A stretch of DNA of 60,013 nt from Sulfurovum sp. 16-42-52 (GTDB taxonomy: Bacteria > Campylobacterota > Campylobacteria > Campylobacterales > Sulfurovaceae), in NCBI GenBank assembly GCA_002281755.1, contig NCHB01000018.1, forward strand, positions 1 through 60,013. The letters are read 5' to 3'. Both the position numbers and the translations under genes were made by a program. Of this stretch, positions 53,230-60,013 are shown in pieces. Each line of letters begins with the position of its first letter. The stretch's first letter is position 1. The notes under the pieces were generated by a model. That model had not been told where the DNA came from. It searched no databases and worked only from the letters and a program-made list of their open reading frames with translations.

Positions 53230-53259
53230 TTAATATGCTTTGGTAACAATTTGGTGACA
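53230..53259 (-). promoter_or_regulatory. Pho-box-like repeat and -10 before response regulator copy 2
   Basis: Minus strand TGTCACC-AAAT-TGTTACC (53259-53242), period 11 bp; TATTAA at 53235-53230 follows 6 nt later, and the ATG is only 9 nt beyond it, so the leader is very short. A third similar half-site (TGTAACC, 53268-53262) overlaps the end of the Pit gene with a different spacing. Confidence 0.55.
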
Positions 53260-53263
53260 AAGG

Positions 53264-54808
53264 TTACAGCCCTATCTCTTTAAGCACCATAAATATACTG
53301 CCTGCAAGCCCTGCAGAGATCGGAACAGTAATGACCCATGCGGCGATGATCTTCACAACCATTTCACGCTTGATATGATTTTCCTGCAAAGAGCGTTTGA
53401 TGACCTTGATTGCTTTCTTTTGTGCTTTGATTGCTTCAAGCAGCTCATATTTACGTTTATACTCATCATCTGTAGATTGCAAAGAAGAAAGCGCTGCTTT
53501 GAGGCTTGTCAGCTTTGTCATCTCTATATGAAAGACTTCATGGTTTTTTTCCATATTTTTCGAATCAAGCCACTCTCTTAAAAACCCTACCCCAAAGATA
53601 GCGCCTACAGCAATGTGTGTAGAAGAGACAGGCAATCCGAGTTGTGATGCAAGTATCACCGTAATGGCAGCTGCCATCATAATCGAAAATGCGCGTATCT
53701 GGTCAAGCTCCGTGATCTCCGAACCTACGGTTTTGATCAGTCGTGGGCCAAAAAGTATAAGCCCTACAGAGATACCTACCCCGCCAACCACCATAACCCA
53801 CAAGGGTATCGCCGCCTTTTCAGACACGGCAGCATTTGTTAAAGCGTCATACACTGCAGCCAGAGGACCTACTGCATTGGCAACGTCATTGGCACCATGG
53901 GCAAAACTAAGCAGTGCAGCAGAAAATATAAGCGGAACGGTAAACAGCAGATTGATCTCTGCTCTTCTGCCCTCCATGCCTATCACTTTTTGTGCGATTT
54001 TGGGCTTGAGCATCACATACGTCAGAAGTGCCACAAGACCGCCCAAAAACGATGCCACCAAAAGAGATGGTTTATCACTTTGCGGTAAAAAGCTCAACAC
54101 TTCAACGATGTTAGGCCATATCTTTTTAAATCCTTTGAGTACAAGGTAGGTGGTAAATGCAGCTGCCATAATCGCTACCAAAATGGGTACCATTTTCTTA
54201 GCTGCCTCTAAAGTGTTTTTTTGATAGATGATTTGAGATTTGATGACATACAAAAATAGCGCAGCGATAATCCCGCCCATCACAGGCGATATGACCCACG
54301 ATGCCACTATCTCTCCCATCGTCCCCCATGAGACGATAGAAATCCCGCCCGCAGCGATGCCGCCACCCAGTACACCGCCCACAATCGCATGCGTCGTTGA
54401 AACAGGTGCTTTGAGCCATGTTGCAAGGTTTAGCCACAGCGCAGCCGCAAGCAAAGCGGCTGACATCGCATAGACAAAAAGCATTGGATCTCCAGAAAAG
54501 GCATCGGGGGAAATAATACCGTCTTTGATAGTTCCCACAACATCACCACCGGCTATCAATGCACCTGCAGTTTCAAATACAGCTGCGATCACTATAGCCC
54601 CTGCGATGCTCAATGCACCCGAACCCACCGCGGGGCCAACATTGTTAGCCACGTCATTTGCTCCGATGTTCATCGCCATATACGCGCCAAACACTGCAGA
54701 GAGAACCAAAAATTCTCCATGTAGCCTGTCACCCATAATACTTTGCGCATACCATGCAGCAACAGCTGCAAAACCTGCACCTAAAATAATTCTCATTGTG
54801 TTGTTCAT
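53264..54808 (-). CDS. pit: inorganic phosphate transporter of the Pit family
   Basis: 514 aa from the ATG at 54808 (MNNTMRII); the frame is open to 54871, across the promoter at 54840. The two PiT repeats are present, GANDVANNVGPAVGSGAL near residue 50 and GANDVANAVGPLAAV in the second half. About ten membrane helices, plus a soluble charged segment near residues 440-490 rich in Lys/Glu. It takes up phosphate (or metal phosphate) with protons or sodium. It lies between the porin and phoB-like genes. Confidence 0.9.
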   Translation of the reverse strand: MNNTMRIILGAGFAAVAAWYAQSIMGDRLHGEFLVLSAVFGAYMAMNIGANDVANNVGPAVGSGALSIAGAIVIAAVFETAGALIAGGDVVGTIKDGIISPDAFSGDPMLFVYAMSAALLAAALWLNLATWLKAPVSTTHAIVGGVLGGGIAAGGISIVSWGTMGEIVASWVISPVMGGIIAALFLYVIKSQIIYQKNTLEAAKKMVPILVAIMAAAFTTYLVLKGFKKIWPNIVEVLSFLPQSDKPSLLVASFLGGLVALLTYVMLKPKIAQKVIGMEGRRAEINLLFTVPLIFSAALLSFAHGANDVANAVGPLAAVYDALTNAAVSEKAAIPLWVMVVGGVGISVGLILFGPRLIKTVGSEITELDQIRAFSIMMAAAITVILASQLGLPVSSTHIAVGAIFGVGFLREWLDSKNMEKNHEVFHIEMTKLTSLKAALSSLQSTDDEYKRKYELLEAIKAQKKAIKVIKRSLQENHIKREMVVKIIAAWVITVPISAGLAGSIFMVLKEIGL

Positions 54809-54839
54809 CTTTTTCCTTATCTCAAATTTAGATGGCACT

Positions 54840-54845
54840 ATTATA
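54840..54845 (-). promoter_or_regulatory. -10 of the Pit gene
   Basis: TATAAT on the minus strand, 31 nt before the ATG at 54808 and directly after the terminator of the porin gene. Confidence 0.55.
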
Positions 54846-54848
54846 AAC

Positions 54849-54868
54849 AAAAAATGCCCTGTTGGCAT
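54849..54868 (-). terminator. terminator of the porin gene
   Basis: ATGCC-loop-GGCAT hairpin followed by TTTTTT on the minus strand, about 20 bp beyond the porin stop. Confidence 0.75.
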
Positions 54869-54887
54869 CACCTTTCAACCCTCTTTC

Positions 54888-55982
54888 TTAAAACTTGAAT
54901 ATCACATCCAAATGCATACGCCTATACTTTGCATCCATCGTCTCACTGTCTGTATAAAGCGTGGAAAACTGGAAATGCCCCCCAATGTCCATATTTTTGT
55001 TGAGCTGCATCTTGGGCAAAAAAACATGTCCCCTGCCATCAGTCCCCCCTGCGATAAAATCAGAATCATTATGTGCTGCAAAGACGGCATCTTTTTCAAT
55101 GTTTCTATAGGAATATCCTATCTTCCAATCAAGGTTATGTTTTATCTCACCCAGTTCTGCCCGTAGGTCATACCCAAGATTATGACTCTTTGCTGCAGCA
55201 TTGTACGCCAAGACAGTTGCCAACCTCACTGGTAGACCCGCTACTTCTGTGAGCAGGATTTCTGCAAACCCCTCGGCTATAGCATAGTCTTGTGTGTACA
55301 AACCATTGATATCTACACTGTTTCGCAAAGGACCTTTTTCATACGGCGCACTGTTGCCCTTTACCCCATCATAATAATAAAATCCGCCTCCTATGTTGAG
55401 TGCTGTATCTTTAACAGACAGGGGGTGCATGTATTGCCCGACAAACAGATAGATCTCACCTGAACTCGAGGCTTCATTTGCCAAACGGTGCACTTTCCAG
55501 ATAGCCGCTGTGAATTTGTCGCCGGTATCCGATCCGTAACTTAACCCTTCGGGTGTAAGGTCATTGTCCCATATCAGTTGTGTTTTGACAGGACGGTAAA
55601 AGAAGTATTTACTTTTACCTGCTCTGAGCCATGCATCTTCCATCTTATACGCGATATCCAAAATATCAATCTTAAATTGTTCGCTACCCACACCCTCTGC
55701 AAAATCAACGTTACCCGAAGTTGGGTTACCTTTTCCACTCGAAAGACTCGATTCAACTAAAACTGTATCGCTCAACTCATAGTCGACAAAAACTCTGGCT
55801 CTGTATTGATTGATATAGGTATTATCCTTGTCCTCACGCTGTATCTCCTGATCTCTAAAGCGCACATCCCCTTTTATGTGCAGCTTAGAGAGTGTGGACT
55901 CGGGAAGAGCTGTAGTCTTTTGTGCCAAAACCATGCTTGAGAAAACGACCACAAAAAAAATAACTCTTTTATTCACCCTCAT
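54888..55982 (-). CDS. outer membrane porin
   Basis: 364 aa with a signal peptide (about residues 1-20). The mature chain alternates polar and hydrophobic residues, with many aromatic girdle residues, and ends in a terminal Phe (VIFKF), the mark of an outer membrane beta-barrel. The fold resembles the putative porin/OprP-O type of proteins. Given the Pit, Pst and regulator genes beside it, a phosphate-permeable pore is a reasonable inference, but the residues that would bind anions cannot be named. Confidence 0.75.
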   Translation of the reverse strand: MRVNKRVIFFVVVFSSMVLAQKTTALPESTLSKLHIKGDVRFRDQEIQREDKDNTYINQYRARVFVDYELSDTVLVESSLSSGKGNPTSGNVDFAEGVGSEQFKIDILDIAYKMEDAWLRAGKSKYFFYRPVKTQLIWDNDLTPEGLSYGSDTGDKFTAAIWKVHRLANEASSSGEIYLFVGQYMHPLSVKDTALNIGGGFYYYDGVKGNSAPYEKGPLRNSVDINGLYTQDYAIAEGFAEILLTEVAGLPVRLATVLAYNAAAKSHNLGYDLRAELGEIKHNLDWKIGYSYRNIEKDAVFAAHNDSDFIAGGTDGRGHVFLPKMQLNKNMDIGGHFQFSTLYTDSETMDAKYRRMHLDVIFKF

Positions 55983-55985
55983 CCT

Positions 55986-56002
55986 TTGTCAACTGATGAC
56001 AA
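55986..56002. repeat. inverted repeat before the porin gene
   Basis: TTGTCA-ACTGA-TGACAA, a perfect 6-bp palindrome just before the porin start (ATG at 55982). It contains a TGTCATC half-site like that of the Pho boxes, but not the 11-bp repeat. Confidence 0.4.
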
Positions 56003-56019
56003 CAGTATAAAGACTTAGA

Positions 56020-59001
56020 CTAAAATGTTGCTTCGATTTTCACTCCCAAAGATCTACCCATTTTAAATCTGCGTGTCACCCCATCACCCTGTGTCCAGAC
56101 AACTTCCTGATCCAAGATATTCCCTAACTGCATTTTAAGATCAAAATCATACTCATAGTGAAATTTTTCTATCCACATCAAATCTAAAAGCAACGGTGGT
56201 GTCTCATACTGATCTTCTTCTTTGTCGGGTCCATCAATGACACCAACTTTACGGATACGTTCTGCCATCTTATTGAGGTTTAGCAACACATTACGATCTT
56301 GCACTTCATACCCCAGCGTCAAGTTGACAACGTAAGGTGATAAACCTTGCAACGCTCTGGTCTGAGAGGTAAAGATTTCTTTTTGTTCAGGCGTAAGCGT
56401 TACCTCTGAAAAGTTATACGAAAAGTTTCCCGATACATAATAATCTGCTAAATTCGTATGAACCATTTCAAGATTTTTTCTGCCATCGATTTCAAAACCG
56501 TAAAGTGTAGCTGATTCTGTGTTGGCAAACGAATAAATAGGTAAGGAGCTTGAGGGAATCATTACGTCTTCTATTGGTTTATCCATATACTTGTAAAACA
56601 GTCCTGTTTTGACATTGTCTTCGTCCGTAAAAAAATACGAGTATTTCAAGTCAAGGTTATAAATAAGCGTGTTGACCAAGTTTGGGTTACCTACGATCGT
56701 TGCCACGTCAAAAGGGTGAAAGTATTCTCCCTCTGTAAACTCTCTCATGTCAGGCATGATATAGGTTTTGGAAGTCGCAAAGTCAAATTGCTGTTTTTCA
56801 CTGTATTTGTACTTCACACTAAGCGATGGAAAATAGTCATCTATCGCCAATGAAGACCTATCAAGAATGACATCATTTCTTTTTGCAAAATCAGGATTGG
56901 TTCTATCAAGCTTATACTGATCAATATCTTGAGTCAAATCGACATATCGTGCACCAAGTACCACCTCAACATCATCCCAAGGTCTGCTGAGCCAAGAGAG
57001 AAACGGGCTTGTCTCATCGACATATCCATCAAATGAATCTCCTGCCTTAAAAAGCGTAGCCACTTGAAGCAGTTGATAATCATACGGATAGGGAGGCAAT
57101 ACATAATTGCTATAAATACTATCTATGTCCTGTACTAAATCACGATCAGTAACAGGAAGATTATTCGTCTTGTTAAGATAATACTTTTGCTGTTTTGATA
57201 TTCTCTCTTTGGATGAGATATTAATCCCGTATTCTATAGACTCATCTTCATTAAAGACTTCAATCTTGTGTTTATTCTTCAGATACATAGCATTGAGTGT
57301 ATCATCTGAGACTACCTTATTGGCAAGGTGGTTACTTTTGGTGTTGTCATTAAAAGTAAGCCCATCTTCAGTCAGATAAATGTATTGATAGTTGTTTGGC
57401 TGGTAAAAACTCGCTGTGCTGGTTTGAAAACCAAAATCTAAAACCGATTCAGAGTTAAATACCTCATAATCAAAATCACCAGAGAATTGATCGACATTCA
57501 ACTCACGTTCTTCCCAGTTTAAGGCATAATATGTCAAATGCTCATAGTTAGATCCGATGATACCGTCAGTGACACGTGTGGTTTTTGCAGCACTGTTAGT
57601 GTAAAGTTTGGTATATTTGACTCTGAGAACATCCATATAGTTATAGCCAATGTTAAGCATCCCGCCATGTGTCACAGTCATCGTCGTCTGATCTATCGTA
57701 CCATATTGAGACGGCTCTTTCTCCTGTACACCGTTAATGTCAAAGTCATACCCAAAAAACTCTTCCGGTACATATCTGCTGTCTTGTGTATAGGTATAGT
57801 TTCCATAAACAGTGAGGTGATTGTCTTCATCGATGTCAAAGCTTTTCGCCCCCTCAACAGATCCACCAAAACCAGGCTTCAGTGTCGAGTCATACACCTC
57901 ATAGATACGATTAGGATACGCTTGCGTGAACGCAGCCAATTGCTCTTTACTATAATCTCTGGTTGTCAATGTTGGGGTTCTCTCTCCAACCGTAACAGCT
58001 GTTGCATCCAAGATTTCTTGTGGGATAGGTCTAAAACTATGGTCATATCCTGTCCAGTCTGTCGCTGAACCAAAATAGTCCACCTGCTCTGTTCCAGTAT
58101 AGTTGTTAATCTTCCCTGAGAGTGATATCTTGATAAAATCTTCATCAAAACGCTCTTTGGTTCGTATGTCTATGTACCCACCACCAAAAGAACTTGGGAT
58201 GTCCGCAGAAGCACTTTTTTGTATCTTCATAGATCCGATGACAGAAGAGGGGAAAATATCTAGTGGTACGGTTCTCTCAAGCGGGTTAGGTGAAGGCAGA
58301 GGTAAACCGTTGAGCTCAACGTTTGAGTATCTATCACCAAGCCCTCTAACATAAATGCTTTTTCCGTCTATCAGCGTCACACCCGTTACCCTGCTTAACG
58401 CAGCTGCAGCAGTACTGTCACCCTTTTTTGACATCTCTTCATATCCCAAAATATTTGCTACCGCATTGATATTTTTCTCTTCAGCGATCACCTCTGCCAA
58501 AGAGCCTTCAACCTTAGGTGCGAGTACCACAAACTCTTCAAGCTCCATACTCGCAGGTGTCAAAGCGATGGTACGTGACGCCGCACCGTCTTTGGCTTTG
58601 CCTGTTACATTGACCGCTTGCGCTGTTTTGGCTTGTGTGAGTGTTCCCACAGGTGTATCGACAGAGACAACAGGGGTTTTACTGTTTGTAAAGGTTGAGA
58701 TGACTTGGGTATCTCTACTTTCTTTGATGGTTACTGATTTTTTGAAGTAACCCAGATTTTCTTTATTGACCCCACGTCCGACTATCTCGACTGTGTGTTG
58801 TCCTACTGGAAGTGTCGTCTTCAGTGCACCGTCGATGTCACTTTTAAAGACTTTTTTACCATCTACTGTTACAATACTTCCATTGAGTGGCGTCTCATTT
58901 TTAAAGACCAAAACTGTCAATGTTCCTGTTTTTTGTTCACTAGACCATGCTGCACTGAGTGCTATAAGCAACAACACACTTAACTTAAAAATCTGTTTCA
59001 T
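56020..59001 (-). CDS. TonB-dependent outer membrane receptor
   Basis: 993 aa from the ATG at 59001, one base after the stop of the TPR gene; the frame is open to 59025. Signal peptide (about 1-20), then a PEGA/carboxypeptidase-regulatory-like beta domain (about 25-100), a linker, and a plug domain with IYVRGLGDRYSNVELNG and FGGGYIDIRT, then a barrel ending in Phe. Plugs of this type occur in large receptors of diverse bacteria. The substrate is unknown; position in the phosphate region suggests a phosphorus compound, perhaps organic phosphate, but iron chelates remain possible. Confidence 0.85.
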   Translation of the reverse strand: MKQIFKLSVLLLIALSAAWSSEQKTGTLTVLVFKNETPLNGSIVTVDGKKVFKSDIDGALKTTLPVGQHTVEIVGRGVNKENLGYFKKSVTIKESRDTQVISTFTNSKTPVVSVDTPVGTLTQAKTAQAVNVTGKAKDGAASRTIALTPASMELEEFVVLAPKVEGSLAEVIAEEKNINAVANILGYEEMSKKGDSTAAAALSRVTGVTLIDGKSIYVRGLGDRYSNVELNGLPLPSPNPLERTVPLDIFPSSVIGSMKIQKSASADIPSSFGGGYIDIRTKERFDEDFIKISLSGKINNYTGTEQVDYFGSATDWTGYDHSFRPIPQEILDATAVTVGERTPTLTTRDYSKEQLAAFTQAYPNRIYEVYDSTLKPGFGGSVEGAKSFDIDEDNHLTVYGNYTYTQDSRYVPEEFFGYDFDINGVQEKEPSQYGTIDQTTMTVTHGGMLNIGYNYMDVLRVKYTKLYTNSAAKTTRVTDGIIGSNYEHLTYYALNWEERELNVDQFSGDFDYEVFNSESVLDFGFQTSTASFYQPNNYQYIYLTEDGLTFNDNTKSNHLANKVVSDDTLNAMYLKNKHKIEVFNEDESIEYGINISSKERISKQQKYYLNKTNNLPVTDRDLVQDIDSIYSNYVLPPYPYDYQLLQVATLFKAGDSFDGYVDETSPFLSWLSRPWDDVEVVLGARYVDLTQDIDQYKLDRTNPDFAKRNDVILDRSSLAIDDYFPSLSVKYKYSEKQQFDFATSKTYIMPDMREFTEGEYFHPFDVATIVGNPNLVNTLIYNLDLKYSYFFTDEDNVKTGLFYKYMDKPIEDVMIPSSSLPIYSFANTESATLYGFEIDGRKNLEMVHTNLADYYVSGNFSYNFSEVTLTPEQKEIFTSQTRALQGLSPYVVNLTLGYEVQDRNVLLNLNKMAERIRKVGVIDGPDKEEDQYETPPLLLDLMWIEKFHYEYDFDLKMQLGNILDQEVVWTQGDGVTRRFKMGRSLGVKIEATF

Positions 59002-59002
59002 G

Positions 59003-60013
59003 TTATAGGCACTCCATACTGTCATTTTGACATTTCTCTATATTTTTACGGATGATGGTCGCTTTGGAAAAGAGTTCATCATCGGTTATCAGCTTGAGCT
59101 GTTTTTCTGCTTCTTCATAATCTTTTGCCATATAGTACGCATACGCAACCGCATAACGGATATTGTCATCATCAAGCATTTTGTATCGCTCCAGTGCATC
59201 GATAAGCCCTATGATGTTCTCATACTCTTCACGATCAACATAGATGGCAATTTTCTGTTTCAGTTTCTCTACTTTATCTGTGATTTGCGAATTAAGATAC
59301 AAAGCATGCGGTGTAAGCCCCACTCTTCTGTAAACCTCTGCTGCTTCTTTGACGTACTTATGCTCATAGTAAGACGCTTCTTCAAACAGTCCTGCAGTCG
59401 TAAACTCCATACCGTTTTTCATATAGAGATGGCCCAAAAGCAAATTCACTTGACCCTCAGTAGGGAAAAGCATCTTTGTCTCTTCCAGTAAAGTGATAGC
59501 TTCTTCTCTCTGTCCGGCTGCAATGAGCATCTGTGCTAACGCCATGTACTCTTTTGCATTGGGTGCTGCGCGCTTCATGTAAGCTTTGGCACTCACGATG
59601 GCTTCTTGATACAATCCCAGTTCGGTATAGTAGTAAAACTTCTGTTTGAGTAGTGACTGGTCACTTCCAAAAGCCTTTGCACCTTTACTGAGTATGTCTA
59701 CAGCCGCAGCCTTATCGTTTGCTTTCCAGTAACAGTCCGCTCTAAGCATATACTCAGCCGCTTCATCTCTTCCTGCTGCGCCTTGCAAGTCAAGGTACTT
59801 GATAGTGTCAAGATACCGCTCTGCTTTGTAAGACTCTTGGCTGAGATGACTGTAGAGTTTTTGCAACTCTTCATGTCTGATTTTCTCTCCGTCAAAAGGA
59901 GGCTCAGTGCTGACAGGTTTTACTTCAGGCTCTGAAGCGACAGAAAAAAGATGTTTTCGTTTTTCTTTTGGCGCTTCGGGTGCTTTATAGACTTTTGCTT
60001 TTGTTGCTTCGAC
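59003..60013 (-). CDS. TPR-repeat protein associated with the TonB system (5' end cut)
   Basis: The frame is open to the right window edge, so at least 336 codons are present and the N-terminus is missing. The visible N-terminal stretch (about 45 residues) is rich in Lys, Pro and Glu, like a periplasm-spanning linker; several TPR units follow (ADCYWKANDKAAAVDILSKG, AQMLIAAGQREEAITLLEE and others). Proteins of this kind lie beside TonB-dependent receptors in many Gram-negatives and may join TonB or ExbB/ExbD. The upstream partners are outside the window. Confidence 0.7.
   Translation of the reverse strand, partial: VEATKAKVYKAPEAPKEKRKHLFSVASEPEVKPVSTEPPFDGEKIRHEELQKLYSHLSQESYKAERYLDTIKYLDLQGAAGRDEAAEYMLRADCYWKANDKAAAVDILSKGAKAFGSDQSLLKQKFYYYTELGLYQEAIVSAKAYMKRAAPNAKEYMALAQMLIAAGQREEAITLLEETKMLFPTEGQVNLLLGHLYMKNGMEFTTAGLFEEASYYEHKYVKEAAEVYRRVGLTPHALYLNSQITDKVEKLKQKIAIYVDREEYENIIGLIDALERYKMLDDDNIRYAVAYAYYMAKDYEEAEKQLKLITDDELFSKATIIRKNIEKCQNDSMECL

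Noticed and set aside
53262-53268. Third Pho-box half-site
   Set aside because: It is 9 bp, not 11 bp, from its neighbour and overlaps the stop codon of the Pit gene, so it may be chance.
1-60013. CRISPR arrays, insertion sequences, prophage or integrase-linked islands
   Set aside because: No repeat-spacer pattern, transposase, terminal repeats or integrase was seen; the tRNA genes show no attachment-site duplications apart from the tRNA-Glu tandem itself.

Overview
The window is a gene-dense stretch of a chromosome from a member of the Campylobacterota (Epsilonproteobacteria), most like a Sulfurovum/Sulfurimonas-type chemolithotroph. The assignment is inference. It rests on moderate-to-low GC, on the 14-gene-type nuo locus in which canonical NuoE/NuoF are absent and a Helicobacter HP1264-like small protein takes the NuoE place, on a flavodoxin:quinone reductase (FqrB)-like enzyme inside that locus, and on the extended -10 (TG-n-TATAAT) promoters. 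No insertion sequence, prophage, rRNA or CRISPR array was seen.

Layout. 1-1464: pssA (cut by the left edge) divergent from miaA. 1485-5070: a leftward three-gene exporter operon (ABC membrane domain without ATPase, HlyD-type adaptor, TolC-type channel). 5143-21337: the respiratory complex I locus, leftward, split in two by a rightward FqrB-like gene: nuoA-B-C-D, a 31-codon small ORF and the NuoE-like gene on one side; a NuoG-like paralog without iron-sulfur motifs and then nuoG-H-I-J-K-L-M-N on the other. 21548-23697: rhodanese and an AAA+ ATPase. 23808-29609: a PTS for an amino sugar, probably N-acetylglucosamine, in two convergent halves (HPr-EI fusion and EIIBC rightward; nfo, nagA, EIIA and a 31-aa membrane peptide leftward). 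29625-37649: lipoprotein, two identical tRNA-Glu, DsrE-like protein, PhoH, GGDEF-EAL protein, a frameshifted LpxH-like phosphatase overlapping a patatin lipase, tRNA-Ala and dnaG. 37707-44561: lapB-like, rnhA, rnc, aroC, DUF945 protein, rnhB, recQ.

44668-60013 is a single-direction (leftward) phosphate acquisition region: TPR protein (cut by the right edge), TonB-dependent receptor, porin, Pit transporter, two OmpR-type response regulators, a small protein, an OlsF-like bifunctional acyltransferase (phosphorus-free ornithine lipid), PstSCAB, PhoU and a third response regulator. Four promoter regions in it carry an 11-bp-period direct repeat, TGTYAYC-N4-TGTTWYC in approximate consensus, resembling a Pho box, which suggests that the genes form one PhoB-type regulon.

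The most noteworthy points are the non-canonical electron-input side of complex I (FqrB-like gene, NuoG-like paralog, small ORF), the phosphate regulon with an ornithine-lipid enzyme and repeated Pho-box-like sites, the dnaG reading frame that runs straight through tRNA-Ala, the 1-nt frameshift in the LpxH-like gene, and two well-signalled 31-aa small ORFs.
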